Shown here one piece after another: positions 37,961-50,821 of a stretch of DNA of 64,000 bases; position 1 is the stretch's first letter, and every line of letters starts with the position of its first letter. A model generated the notes under the pieces. That model was given only the letters and a program-made list of their open reading frames with translations, was not told where the DNA came from and searched no databases. The stretch comes from Sipunculus nudus (Eukaryota; Annelida; Sipuncula; Golfingiida; Sipunculidae): positions 35,099,339-35,163,338 of the forward strand of contig CM049316.1 of assembly GCA_026874595.1 (NCBI GenBank), read 5' to 3'. Position numbers and translations under genes: made by a program.

Positions 37961-38019
37961 TTTTAATTGTATTTGTAATCAATGCCATTTTCATGTGGCA
38001 GTAATGGCTGTTTTTTACT

Positions 38020-38265
38020 GTGCATCAACGGTCAAAGGATCATAGATGACGCCACCTGTCTTTCGGACAAAACAAAGAAATCTAAGATCTTATAGCACTA
38101 TTCACAAATGTTGTGTGATCTTTACCAAAAATGGACCTATTTGGGATTCAAGGTCACTCGCATAGTAGAAGTCATGACTCCATTTTATAGACTTCGTCCT
38201 CTATCCCATATCTACCACCTTGCAAGTTAGAAAAAGGTCCGTTATATGTTTTTAGTTTTGGTGTG
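38020..38265 (-). repeat. Diverged single unit of the 32.9-34.5 kb tandem repeat
   Basis: On the minus strand the order 'tagatatgggatagaggacg', 'gagtcatgac', 'gagtgaccttgaatccc', 'gatcacacaac' and 'caggtggcgtcatc' follows that of the ~327-bp unit. It is a solo relic 3.5 kb away in inverted orientation. Confidence 0.55.
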
Positions 38266-38984
38266 TACAATTTTTGTCTATGCCGGCAGCGACTTCTCAG
38301 TCTGGGAATACAATAAAAAATAGAATTTAACCTTGACCGTGAAGACAGAATGCTGTAGAGGTCAGAGGTCTCAGGTGCAATATTTCAAAACACTGCTTCA
38401 CTCTGCTTTACCCTCATGAATGGCAGATACCAGACAGTCTAAGACAGATGCGTAAACAGTTCAGATTGCCTAAACATTAGAACTTGATACTGTATCTGAC
38501 CTAACTGTTCGGGTTTGTATACAGGAATATGGCCTTAAGGTTTGGCTGGAATGTTGGTCTAAAACTGACACAGTGTCGAGATGAGCTTGTCGCCGGGGTT
38601 GGTGATGGGAGGGTTTGATAATTCATGTTTATCTCTGTGTGGTAGCAAATCATTTAAGTTCGTTTGTGTATTAGTTGCTGGCCTTACGGTCATGTAACAT
38701 TACCGCCATGGAGGGTTCTGTTTTAACTGCATATACTTGTTCATTACTTGGTTTGTCTGTCTCTATCTACAGGGTCAGTATTCTCTTCCCCGGTAACGAT
38801 ATTCCCCTGTACCTATGTTCCCTTGATCTACTGAAGAATATCTTATTAAAAATAAAACACTCAAATTTCGCGAAATGAAATGGACCGACCTTACTCGAGC
38901 GTTTTGACTTGAATTGTCAAAGAAACCTATTGCATGAACGAGATCGAGCCACCAATGATAACGATACCAACACATATACGGTCA

Positions 38985-39185
38985 CCAGGTGGCGTGCGCG
39001 CTATGTTTATATTCTGCACCACTGACCGCCCAAGTGCCAGCTTTTTCCATTTTGGTACTGGTGTCAAAATGTTTTAGAACGAAATATTGGCAGACAGCAT
39101 AATATAATGAGAAATAAAAATGAAAAAAAACTATATATTGCGAGTATATTTAACATACTTGGTTTGTGAATAGGTCCTTTTTACT
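38985..39185 (+). repeat. Interspersed repeat with 'cgtgcgcgct' core, copy 2
   Basis: Homologous to 24396-24600: shares 'ggcgtgcgcgctatgtttat', the 'ccactg' phrase and 'agtatatttaacat'. Confidence 0.55.
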
Positions 39186-40268
39186 TTAGGTGGTGACCCG
39201 AGCCAATACATAGCCGGATACTGGATCGTTTTGTTTAGCGGATTATCCATTTGTCATAAGAAATTCAGATATGCCCTCAAATCAACGTGTCGACCAAAAG
39301 AATATAACGTAACGCTCAACCCTGGGTCAAAATTCCAGGCAAAGGAAGTGTTTCAGTGAAATATATTCTTTCCACTTCTTGATTGACCGAAACCTCGTTC
39401 TGTCTATATAAAGTGCCTGCTTAATTTTACAACATACAATCTGTAAAGAAAATGCGTTATATTGCTTAATACATTTTGTGATGAACAGCCTGTCGAACGA
39501 CGGATAAATGTTATCGAGTTTATCCTATAAAACCAGCAAAAGATTCCCTTCGATCATCTAGATGAACTTGTAATTAAACCTGTACAATTAAATACATGTA
39601 TAAAAATATGTAGTACAATGCAATGATTACTTTTGCAATAATTATGCCTACAGAATAAACCAAAAACGGCTATCGATAGATACTCCCGTTTTGTATATAG
39701 ATTTCATGTGCAACGCTACAAGACGTGCGTTTTGAATTTTTTTGTCCATGCTGTACGACACGTTTCCTAATGTCGTCAGCCTGGAAGTACGCCAAAAAAT
39801 CGGAAATACCATGTTTTGGACTCTCGCAACCCAGAGAGTACCTTCAAATCCGTTTTGTTCCGGTGTAGTCCACGAATATACGAAATAGGCCGCTACAGAC
39901 GGCAAGTCGTCACTTAAGCAGGTATTTTTGTTCGCCGGATCAGGGTTTGCAAACCCACACTCACTCGTCCTCTCGCACACACATACGCAAACCACCAACG
40001 CACGCACAGTCACACAAATACACATGATTATTTGTGTACTGTGTTTTCTTCAAGTCATGTTATCGAAGTGTGATATACTGAAGGCGTTTCCCTCAAAATG
40101 ATGATGATATTAATGATATTGATTTGAATGACGATGCATCAACATGGAATCTGTCATCTATGCCAAAGGGGAAACAATAATAGCTGCCTTAATTTAGAGA
40201 TGTGCATAATTAATTAAAAAAGAAAAGAACTGTTCCTACCGTGTGGGCTGGTCCAGCATGTACGGAGG

Positions 40269-40571
40269 ATGTTAATCCTGGAGCCCTTGCTACAGGGTAC
40301 AAGCGCCCACCCCGTGGCTAAACTACAGCAACAGACTGTTCTACCAGCACAAACACAGCCTGTGCTAGCCCTGGGCCGGTCAACTGCTTTCCCTATCTGT
40401 TATCTACAGTATCACCACCCCTTCCATCAGCCTCGCAGCGTACTGTTACACCACGTGCTAAACAAACCTGCCCGTGAGTACATGGCGTTTAGATTCCATG
40501 TTCTGAGGGATGCAGTGCCGATTACGGTAGGGGGAGGGGCACAGAGGCCTGCTAGCCCCAGTACTTCCTAA
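40269..40571 (+). other. 100-codon ATG frame, not recognised
   Basis: This frame starts with ATG at 40269, is rich in Pro, Gln, Leu and His, and sits in a GC-richer block than its flanks. It has no recognisable domain, signal peptide or splice partner. It could be an exon of an unknown transcript or chance. Confidence 0.2.
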
Positions 40572-40829
40572 TCTTTATTGAAGATGTACCGAAAATGTAA
40601 TTTTTTGGTCTTGAAGTGTAAGGGGTGATGCCAAGTGTGTCCCAAGGGGCCTTATTTTCCAGGGTTTTTTTCCCCAGAGATAAACCGGAGATATTAGACA
40701 TTATTCCGCAAATGGTCTATCACAGAGCCATCTATTAGAAACTACCGTCCCTGTCACCTAAACCGAAACGCAAATGCACATATACTACAATTAAATTAAC
40801 TTTTCTAAAACAAATATGGCACTATCTCG

Positions 40830-40831
<2 letters not shown>

Positions 40832-40884
<53 letters not shown>
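40832..40884. repeat. (AT)n microsatellite
   Basis: About 26 uninterrupted AT repeats. Confidence 0.95.
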
Positions 40885-40889
<5 letters not shown>

Positions 40890-41375
40890 TATAGTGTGTC
40901 ATTATAAACATTTCAATTATAAGTGTCCCACCACCCCTTCAGACGTCTGAACACCTTAAATATTAAAAACCAAAATGATGACATAGAATTTACTTACAGA
41001 ATGTGGGTCATCTTTTAAGAGGGATATTAAATACCAGTTTTGTGAATTTTGGTTTTAGCTTAAATGTTCTCTTGTATAATGTCACCGTGGTATAATAAGG
41101 ATAATTTCGGCTCGGGTAAAAAATGATTATCCATGTCAGCACTGGGCTGTAGGCACGCATAACTGCAGGCTTAGTGTTAGGGGCGTACCCAACAGTCGGG
41201 TTTCATCCATTAACATGTGCGCCTTTAGGGGTTCCTCGGTGTTATGGCCTAGCAAGTGGGGTGAGTACACACCGCGCCAGCGCCACCAGGTGAGGAACAC
41301 ATAGCCTCGTTCACTCCAGGATAAACGTGTTCTCCCCCCTTTATCGTAATTCGTAAACAAAATGGAATTCTGCAG

Positions 41376-41439
<64 letters not shown>

Positions 41440-41448
41440 ATATATATA
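41376..41448. repeat. (AT)n microsatellite
   Basis: About 36 AT repeats with two single-base slips near 41380 and 41429. Confidence 0.95.
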
Positions 41449-42610
41449 AAGTGTTCAGTAAAGCCAGCATTAAATTGAGGCATTTAGATCCAAAGGTCTT
41501 TTTCTAATGGGTAATTATAAGATATTATCGAAACCGATATAAGAGACAGAGGAAATAGTTTATACTCACACGTTATTTGAACAATTCTTTTTTGGGGAGC
41601 TTGTGTGTTCTGCTTAGTCAGCTCCAGAAAACAGTCAGAACACACGTCATTGTATATTAGAGAAACAGTAAAAGTAAATATTTGCTGCCTCCTCGGAACG
41701 AACATAACCATGTTTGTATTAGAGGTTATTAAAGACAAAGCAATTAAAGTTAACTGATCTAAAGTTTTATTGAACTTAGTTGCGAAAGTATAGTGTGGTT
41801 ATATAGTGTCATTATGAAAACAGTAACTGAGCTCCCAAAAATTGTGTCAAATTCGTGAGTCTCATCAGACACAGGTATTTTGCGGTGCGGGAATCCCATG
41901 CAGGCCTCATAATATTATATGTAGTCTTATATCCACATAACTGCACTCCATATTATTCCATTTACTTATAGGACATATACACACTCTAAGAAAAAGGGTT
42001 TTAACTGGAACCCTTGAAGGTTCTTCGGAGTTGGTTGACTGAGAGAGGAACCTTTAAAAGTTTTAACAAAGGTTGCAAGCTGTATATATAAAATATATAA
42101 ACACACGTGAGGACACGAATACAGTAGAGTCACCTTGACCCGATTGGCTGACTGTAAGAATGAAAGTAAAAGTGACATATATACCTTCAGACTGAAAAAA
42201 AATGATAAATAGTTCACCGTGTTATGACCAAACGATATGTTTAGTCTGCCATGAATGTTATTTGAAACCAAATGAGCTGAAATATACGTTAACAATACAT
42301 AAAATCAGTGGCAAAAAGATCATAAACGATTCCTGCAAAAATGTTGTGCAGGTTTCACTCACATAATCGACATAGAGCTTATTCCCGCCAGAATTTCTGT
42401 GCCCGATGTAAAATGAAAGGATTTCCCGCGTCATCAGGCCACAGCTGCGCGTATGATGTTTTCAGCAGACGACATTTGTGCCCTGAGCAATTTGATGTAA
42501 TAGTTGGCGGATGACCTGCGCGTTCTCTGTGATCGCCTCAGATGAAACATGTAGCATTTCCTTCAAAGAATTGTTGAATAAGACAAAATATTGCTATGAT
42601 TTATCTCATA

Positions 42611-43040
42611 TATTGAGGTTGCCTTTTTTGTTCTCGAGGGTTTTATATTCGTGATATTCGCGAAAGTGGAATAATCGCGAAATAAAGCCTTCGTGAATAA
42701 GAGATTAAAAGTTTAGAGGTAAAAGAAAGATGTAATGAAAAATGATATCTTGTATATATGTTCAAAGATTGCTATTATAAATGATACCGGTTCTTTCAAA
42801 TTATCTGCCATTGATGAATAATAATTCCCATAATATTTTAATGATTTCTATGATTCCTTAGGATTCCGTGTGATTATTAAGATTTTGCACACTTTATTTT
42901 TTTTATATAATTAAAATGTATAATAATGGTTACACTCTGTGTAGGTCTTTTGTGAGGTGAAATCGCAAAAATGGAACCATCGCGAAAAACTGAAAAAGAG
43001 AAAATCGTGAAATTTTAACCTCCCAAATATAAAGCCTAAA
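42611..43040. repeat. Interspersed 'tattcgcgaa' family C, copy 2
   Basis: It begins 'tgaggttgccttttttgttc', has 'gtgatattcgcgaaagtgg' and ends 'aaatcgtgaaattttaacct', matching the order at 36388-36810. The two copies differ mainly in the AT-rich middle. Confidence 0.6.
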
Positions 43041-43080
43041 ACAGTATAAATTTCAACCATCACGCCAGATCATGCATATA

Positions 43081-43258
43081 CAGTGAAACCTCGAAATTAC
43101 GATCACCCACGTAACCTCGATAAAGTGGTCGAAGTTCCGAGGTGGTCGTCTAAGTGAGGTCTGATACAAAGAGCAAAACAGATTTTGGACCGTGAGAAAG
43201 TGCTCTTTATTTTGACGTTGTCTCTAAAGTTAGGTGGTCGTTAGGCGTGGTTTTACTG
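43081..43258. mobile_element. pogo/Tigger-like MITE
   Basis: The left end 'cagtgaaacctcg' is mirrored by the right end, which reads 'cagtaaaaccacg' on the minus strand. CAGT termini with 'aaacc' close inside are characteristic of pogo-type elements of the Tc1/mariner superfamily, which insert at TA. The left flank is TA; the right flank reads 'ca', so the duplication is not clean. At 178 bases it is non-coding. Confidence 0.6.
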
Positions 43259-43734
43259 CATGTAGGCCTACGGTAATTTCTCTGTGGCTAGGTCGAACTT
43301 CGACGGGAACCTCGCCAATTTCAGAGTCAGATGGTGAAAGGACCATTTCCTATGTGTTATCGGCATTTGTGATCAACAGGCAACAATGATTTCGGTTCCA
43401 CGTGTGTGTGTGTATGTATGTGTGTGTCTCTTAAAGGAGTCCCGCGCGGTGGCAGCTCCCATGGAAAGTACGTTATGGCCGGTTAACGTTTAAAATATAT
43501 TGTTTATATAATCAAATAACCAGACCTCGGATTAGATTAGACAATTTTTTCCCGCCATAATTAAGCTAGCAATCAGTAAAATGTATACAATAGATTACTC
43601 TTTTTATGTCAGATTAAGTGGGTTTAGCTAGACAGACATTAAAGGGGTTTATGCACATACCAGGTGTGTTTAATATACGCGACTTCTAGATTTCCTCTCT
43701 AAAATATTATGATATCTGCTATTTTTTTCATACT

Positions 43735-44070
43735 TAAACCTTTTGCTTACCCCTGTAAACAAGGAGAAACAAGCTTGCGGCGGGGGCGATCAGTGGCGCA
43801 AAGTATAAGCATATAGCGCGCACGCCCTCTGGTAGCCTTTCCCCGCGACTTCACAATCAATCCTTTTCCAGCTTCCAACTGGCCTTTCTTTTGTGTTTCT
43901 TCTCCTTGTTTCGGAGTTGTCGCGCATGCGCAAGTTCGGACCTCTGGTCATGCAGTCTTGTTATGGTTAACAGACACATGTGGGCTGTGTTTACTTTCAC
44001 ACAGAACCGTAGAACCATATATAAAATAGGTGAATTAGAGATTCAAAGCAAACTTGCCGGGGTGGGTTCG
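43735..44070 (+). repeat. Interspersed family B, copy 2 (CpG-rich)
   Basis: Matches 36001-36350 and 62325-62650. This copy keeps many CpG sites, for example in 'gcggcgggggcgatc' and 'gtcgcgcatgcgcaag', which are TpG or CpA or lost in the 62-kb copy. Confidence 0.6.
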
Positions 44071-44749
44071 CTTCATGTGGTAAACTCTTGTAATCAGCCA
44101 AAATGAACTAATGATGGGATCTTGCACATATTACTGTTAACTTATACTGTATAACTTTGTAATTATGTGTATAACGGGTTGGACAAATGCATAAAACCTA
44201 AAAAAATATGGATTAAATTAATAAAGGTCCCCTGTTTAATCCCCGCATGATTCGAGAAGGAAATATTGCGAAGACTTAAAGTACGTCAGCGATGATTTGA
44301 CTTCTGAATTTTCCAGGTGCCGTACATATGAAAATGAAATCTAGGCTATTCTCTCATTAATGTTTAGTGAAAAGGGGTTGACTCCTGGGACAACAGAGTG
44401 AGGCAAGTGGCCCTTTACGGAATATTGAATCAGAGGAAATGTAGAAGATATTAGGGATAAGGACTTATTATACCAGGGTATTCCTTTGTATATATGGGAT
44501 TTAACTTATGGGTGTTGATGAGATTGTATGTTACTTTATTCTTTTTTTATCCTCTCTTGTCGATTTTGCGCTAGATCCCAATACAGGTGACTTTCATTAA
44601 CTGGGTAATATACGTGGGTGACAGGTTTGCACCATTTTTTTTATACCTTGGCCTTATTTGCAAGGTCGTGACCGGGGAAAAGCCTCCCTTGCAGACTTTT
44701 ATTTTTAACCTTTATTTGAATTAATTCCGGTTGCATTTAAATATGTCCG

Positions 44750-45075
44750 ATCTGACATTGGCTCACACCGGGCCCACATCGGGATGACATCAGGAAGTGT
44801 AGGAGATCGAGGAGACATCGGAAGATTTTAACAAGTTCAAACATTTCTAGGATCGGGGTGACATCGGGACGCAGCGAGGCCACATCGGAGAATAACGGAG
44901 TGACATCGGGAAATATGGGGTTAACATCGGAAAGAAAACTTGACAGCACATGAAGAGGCATCGGAGTGACACCGGGATACATTGGAGTGACATCGGTAAT
45001 ATCGGGTTGGCATCGGAAAGAAAAAAAGACAGCACATGAAGACGCATCGGAGTGACACCGGGCTGACATCGCTAA
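44750..45075. repeat. 'gacatcgg' minisatellite with an 86-bp higher-order repeat
   Basis: The words 'gacatcggg', 'catcggag' and 'acatcggaa' recur about every 13-18 bases. A longer block, 'catcggaaagaaaa' through 'gacagcacatgaag' to 'catcggagtgacaccggg', occurs twice, near 44926 and 45012, about 86 bases apart. A 110-codon minus-strand frame through it encodes DVTP-like repeats. Since the other frames are open too, I call it a minisatellite, not a gene. Confidence 0.65.
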
Positions 45076-45586
45076 TGTATGAGCCAGCCTCTCCCCGGAG
45101 AAGACAAGTAAGGTGTATCTAGTTAATGTTCAGGTAATATTATTTCTTTGGTAATATGTACTTTGAAGCCAAATTTCCGGCATAATAACGTCGAGATCCG
45201 GATTGAGGAAGGGATCAAGGCCGTGGGCTGCGAGGCCCAAATTAAATAGTCCTAGATAGTTTGAAACAAAGTACATTGTGTATTGTTCTATTCATTTTCA
45301 TGACGCTACATCCTGAAATTCCAACTTGAACATAAAGATGGTTTATATACTAATAAAGATTAACGTTTGAGACATTTGGAAAAGAATGACGCCCACATAG
45401 AATATTTAAATCTATATTTCAACAGCATGTACGGTACTTTTTCATTTTCACAACGCCCACTGTAAACTGATCGATGTTCGCCGCTAATTTATATAATAAG
45501 CAGTCAGGATTTGATATTTAAATCAAAGGCGAGAGCGTTGTTCCGAACGCATTCCTTTATTCTCGATTTGATCTTTGATCGGCCCT

Positions 45587-45624
45587 ACCTTAATTATTTT
45601 TTAACAGAAGCAAATAATTAAGGT
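45587..45624. repeat. Perfect 12-bp hairpin
   Basis: 'accttaattatt' at 45587-45598 pairs exactly with 45613-45624 over a 14-base loop. No function is evident. Confidence 0.5.
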
Positions 45625-46118
45625 TATTACTTATATGATTTTTAAACCTTTATAGTCATTTATTTCGCAAGAGGCCGTGGTCCATAAGAGACCAAATGCC
45701 TCAGAATCCTCAATCCATCCGGCATTGGTAACTTCTGGCTTTGGATGTTCTACCTCAACCCACGCCCTCCTCTCACTCAAACTGCTGGACCGTCAGTGTA
45801 TTGGCTACAAGGTATCCTTTATATACATTTTGCACTGACAGCACGCGCTCCAAATAACAGCTCAGACATCAAGAACACCATGTGTCCAGTGCAACTGGGC
45901 CACCCTGACACACACCTCTATTTGACATACAGGGGTCAAATTGTTGCTTAGCTACAGACTGCAAATTGTACTAAGCAGACTTTAGCTCATGCTGAGCTTT
46001 AGAGACCAGTGCTTGTCAGTGAATCCGTCCCTCCAAATATAAATTATGTTAAACTTGGAAAGCTATAACCTCCTGGTAGGTCATTACAGGATCACCAAGG
46101 AAGCCAGCCATGCACCAA

Positions 46119-46163
46119 GGTGACTAAAATGTTAGATATATCTGTTGGATCATTTTAGTCACC
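46119..46163. repeat. Perfect 13-bp hairpin inside a weak palindrome
   Basis: 'ggtgactaaaatg' at 46119-46131 is the exact reverse complement of 46151-46163 with a 19-base spacer. Outer sequences 'ccatgcacc' and 'atatgcac' hint at a longer decayed palindrome. It may be the core of a foldback MITE. Confidence 0.5.
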
Positions 46164-47860
46164 AACCGACATATGCACTTGGGTTGGATTTTAATCGCCA
46201 TACAATCAGTATTTGTTAGAGAAGGAAACCCCATAATAATCTTGGGTATCGTGTTTTATTTAGACAAGGTTCGCTTATGGTAAGCCAAAACGTAAAAAAA
46301 AATTATCAGTTTAAATGCTTTCGTATTCCTGAATAAAACAGTAATAGTATACACTGTTACAGGTATCTGTTAATTGTGCGCAGAGTGTTACATGTGTCTT
46401 CTGACATTCTGATTCATGTAGCACAGGCATAGGTCGTTGTTATGGGAACCTCGCTTGTTGGGCGCTGGCTCGAGTGTGGGGTCTGAACCGTAGAGACACG
46501 GCGTTCTTTTTTGTTCTAGATGTTTCGGTGCGTTCATGTGCGTGTGTATTGATCTTTGGAATTTTCAAATTTCTAGAATTTTTGGGTGGGAAGCTATAAG
46601 TTAGGGCCTGCATGCGTTTAGAGCAGGCAGAAACGAAAATACCAGCGAGCACTAAGAGCGTTACTTTCTCGCCAGTTTTGGGACCTTACCGATAACTGCA
46701 GTGTTGTCAGACATTTAACGGATTTTTTACAGATTTAATACGAACTGTCTCCAGTTTGCCTCTGAATTATTACTATTTACGTGGGTTATTGGTGTTAAAG
46801 GACTCTTGTTGAGCTGTGGTATCCATAAGTCAAAGACTAGGATCCGGACACTCGATCTGGTACTGCACATTTTTATTGTTATAATGAGTAATTGTGTTGA
46901 TTTAGTGTATTGTAATGTTAGGATTGTTCTAAGAATAAAGTATAATTATTTGCTAAGAAAAAAACACTGACTTCTTTATTCATTCCCCTAGACATTTCAC
47001 GCTGCCTAGTGTTGCGGAATCTGATTTTTTTTTATCTCCCTACCAAAATTTATGCTCGTCACGATTACGTGATCTGTTGTTATTAGGTTCCGTAACAACA
47101 CATAAATTAGTTCCCACGACTGATGTCATGGCACTTCTGAATAGTGTGGCCCGTGTCTTTTTGGACCATGATGCAAGGTAATGGAGATAAAACTACTTCC
47201 TGTTGCCAATATGATGCAGTTTGGCCCTAATTTAGTGCAGAAGTTTTAAATACACAATTCCCGTAGTAATGAAACAAAGCTCCTTTTTTAAAAGAATACA
47301 TTCGTATAGCACTAAAATACCAGGTAGCAGTCGAAACAGTCGTCCTGTCATATATTGTAAGGTTTTACCCCGAATAAAATACAACAACACAATATTTAAA
47401 GTTCCACCAAAATGGTAAAAAAAACACTGTCTAAATTTTGAATTATCGTTTTATTATGTCATAGGTTGGTATATTGCCAGTCTCAGGAAGCAATTTACGC
47501 AAGTTACGGGGGGTCGCTTGCCACTAGCTCCGCCTTTGCCGTCTCCTTCACTCGCCTGCACCCCCAACTGCCTTCCTCTCGGCTCCCTACCCTGCTTATC
47601 GGATCTCCCGCTGGAAGAATCCATTGTCTATATAGGGGTGTATGCTTCCGGGCAGATTGGATATCTTTCAATGTCATGAGACGTTTCGTCGCTGAAGGCG
47701 GCTATTAGGAACCCTGCAATTTCGTAAAGGTCACGTATATACTAGTAATCTGTGAACTAGGGGAAATTTTGAGCCCCTTAAATTTTGGTCTCTTGTTGAG
47801 TAAATTCTTTGCATGGAATATATATTATTTCAAAAGGTAACGAAAATAAATTGATATATG

Positions 47861-48986
47861 CAGGGGCGTATTCAAAGGGGGCGCAAAGGGGCAAGCGCCC
47901 CCTAAAATTCGGCTAACGTACACTTATACCAGTCAATGTGTGTTAACTCAAATTTAGTTTATGTTCGATTATTTGAGTATACACACACATAGATAAAATA
48001 TGGCGTTTACAGTAAATAAATATTTTCATGTTTCTCTGTGCACAGTTATGGTAATGTTATTCCCATATGGAAAAGAAAGAAGAAAAACAAGAAAGATCTT
48101 GTCTGTAATGTAAATATCTGATATAATTATGTTTATTTATTATCAGTTCTAAAGGTTCCTATTGACCTAAAGAGAAACTAGTTTTGTTGTATTTGTAGAA
48201 ATTTTGTGAAGAAAGAACAAATCTTAGCAAGATATTGTCTGTAATGTAAATGTAAAGAGTGTCAGACTGAAAATTTCTAAAATAAATCTAAACAGTAAAA
48301 GGATTATATGCTTACGCATTTCTCTCATGTTTTTTTACTATCTCTCTTTTCTATTTTGTTTGTGTGCAAAAGTGAAGTCTCCAAACCCTATGATTGTTCT
48401 GTAACATGATGGTGGATGGCAAAAAACTGTTAAACAATCCATGCAAGTTATTTTTACTTACACTAGACGCTTGCTATGCCTCATTTTTTAAATTTACCCT
48501 GGAATACACCAAGAGACTATATGAAAGCTTCATGTTTCTTGATTCTGGGGTAATTGAAATCACCTCTAAATACCCAGCTACTGTCACTGGAGCTAGATGG
48601 CCAGGCTATATGTCTGAAAGCTGCATTTTCAATAATAATATAAATCTGAAAATGGTATGCAAATAATAGTCAATGAGTATTTTTCACTTCTAATATTTCT
48701 TGTGTTTATGTACTTAAATTACCTCAGGTCAGAATATATTTTTTTCTTTTTAACTCCGACTGGCTATAGATGGAACTTAATTGCTGCAAAAACAATTTAT
48801 CTACGAAAATCTTATCTACGGAGTTCATTATCAGAAGCTCTACATAAAAAATAGATGTAGTATCCTTTGACAGATTCAGTGACATATAATAGATAATCCG
48901 TTTCAGTTCTTTTACCTGTGTGCTGACCATCCTCTACTTAAAAATTACAATTTAGTTACAACACTACACTTATAAAAAATGATTTA

Positions 48987-49024
<38 letters not shown>

Positions 49025-49108
49025 ACATGTCTGAAAGAAGCAGAACAGCCCCCTTTACCGACTTTAGGGCTGCGCCCCCATCATTTTCAAATCCTGGGTA
49101 CGCCACTG
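47861..49108. mobile_element. Non-autonomous hAT-like element with 5-bp target duplication
   Basis: The left end begins 'caggggcgtattca' at 47861; the right end reads 'cagtggcgtacccagg' on the minus strand, ending at 49108. Immediate flanks are 'atatg' on both sides (47856-47860 and 49109-49113), an exact 5-base target duplication. CAGKGGCGTA ends fit the hAT superfamily, and 5-base duplications are known to me for the hAT5 group. The 1248-base interior has no recognisable transposase; the 90-codon frame at 48394-48666 is not identified. An (AT)n tract at 48989-49022 lies near the right end. Confidence 0.75.
48989..49022. repeat. (AT)n microsatellite inside the hAT-like element
   Basis: About 17 AT repeats, close to the element's right terminus. 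Confidence 0.95.
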
Positions 49109-49692
49109 ATATGTACATGTGTATTCTATAGAAAATTTGCCCAACTAGGTTTTTTCATAATGCTACTTAGAATGTCAACAGTTCAAACAAATTCACTTTA
49201 ACTGGTTTGCAAAATAATATTTTGTTTTAGACTTTAAGAGATTGCCGTGCCTGTTTATGAGTCTGAGAACCAGATTAATAGGCCTACTGACGCTCGTTTG
49301 AGAAATATGTTTAATTCAAATATTAAAAGAAAGTGAAACTTTAACGCATATACCCCCATCATTATGTTAATAGGAAAACATTGCTGCATCTGGTATCTTC
49401 TTAAACTCAGATATTCGCACACATAATTTTTCTTCACCTTGAATGGTCCTCTCATCGCCTCGTTAGCGTTGTTCTCAAAGTCGGAGAATCCTAGGGTTAC
49501 ACTAGCGGCATCTGGTTATTGAATTGAAAACTACCTAAAATACCAACCCTATGCCTACTTTGTTCCTCGACCCTGTTTTATTTGTTTTATGAGAAAGCGT
49601 GTGGATCCAGAATCTGGGATGCTCTCGACCAAAAATTTTTCGACTATCTTGTGAATTATGCAAAAAGTATATGATCAGAATAACCAGACGGA

Positions 49693-49745
49693 AGGGGCGG
49701 ATCCAGGGTTTTGGAAAGGGGAATGTCCAACCGAGGAAGACTAAA
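49693..49745 (+). repeat. Fragment of the CAGGGGCGGATCC-type element
   Basis: 'aggggcggatccagggtttt' followed by 'ggaaaggggaatgtccaacc' matches the terminus at 1500-1568 (minus strand) and the fragment at 31030-31130. Only this end is present. Confidence 0.55.
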
Positions 49746-50760
49746 ACGGTTACCGTTTGTAATAGGAGATTAACATTTGAGTTAGATTAAGACGCAATAT
49801 TAATGATTGTTATAAAAATTAACATAGCGGACATTACTGTGTGTCAGGAGGTTCCGTCGATCATCTTTCGGGCAAAACACGCCAGCTTGTTTATTTCAAT
49901 ACACCTTGTTTTCCCTCGCCTCTTTTTACATCGCCTGCATGGCCTTCGCGCTCCCTGGCTATATAACTGCCGTTTTTAAACTCGCCAAAAAACAGTACTA
50001 TCCTCAGAACGTCATCTGACTATTCTCAAATAACAAATCTGACAAGTCAAGATGGAACTTGAGAATACATACAAAAGATTTGAACAATATGAGGGCTCCG
50101 GCACAACTGAGATGAATTCATATATATACCAGTCAATGTTTTCTTAAAGGATGGGCATATATACTTATGATCTCTATCAATCTTTTAGAGACAATTTGAT
50201 GTCTGGTAAACAGAGGGACGGACTGACACATGCTATTTTAAAATGTAATACTGAGTATATTTTAAATAGAGTGATTAATTGTTTCATTTTTTAACACAGC
50301 AATTACAGTATAAGGACTTTTAAAAACAAGAGTGTATGCATTGGATTCGCTCTAACAATGCAGGTGCTAGAAAATAAATGGCAAAACATATCAATGAAAT
50401 CAATGGTAGTGGAAACGTATGAAAATTTACAATGCATGATCTTTCTTTATATATGATAGTTACAGTTAGGACTCAACATTAATATGTGCCAATATATGCT
50501 ATGAAGAGGGATTTTAAAAACTTACAAATAAAACCAAAATAACGCCATACATCAAACACATATCATTTATTTTAATTAATTAGACCACATATGTATATAT
50601 AATCAATACGAATGCAATACATGGCAGTCCCTGATTTTCATGATACATATTCCACTTAGATTTAACAGCAAAATATTCTATTTTTAATATTGATTCCTAT
50701 AATATATACCTTGCATATATGTCTGTGCACTTACATGTAAATTTCAGGAAATCTTTTCCA

Positions 50761-50764
50761 TTAT

Positions 50765-50820
<56 letters not shown>
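50761..50820. repeat. (AT)n microsatellite
   Basis: AT repeats with two 'aat' or 'att' slips. Confidence 0.95.

Positions 50821-50821
<1 letters not shown>

Noticed and set aside
39648-40025. 125-codon minus-strand frame starting with ATG
   Set aside because: The N-terminus is a low-complexity Val/Cys stretch from a CA-rich tract and the rest matches no family I know; not enough to call a gene.
41990-42070. 'ggaacccttgaaggttcttc' fragment resembling a MITE end
   Set aside because: No partner end or second copy could be located in the window.
48394-48666. 90-codon frame inside the 47.9-49.1 kb hAT-like element as a transposase
   Set aside because: None of the conserved hAT motifs can be seen in it, and it is short.
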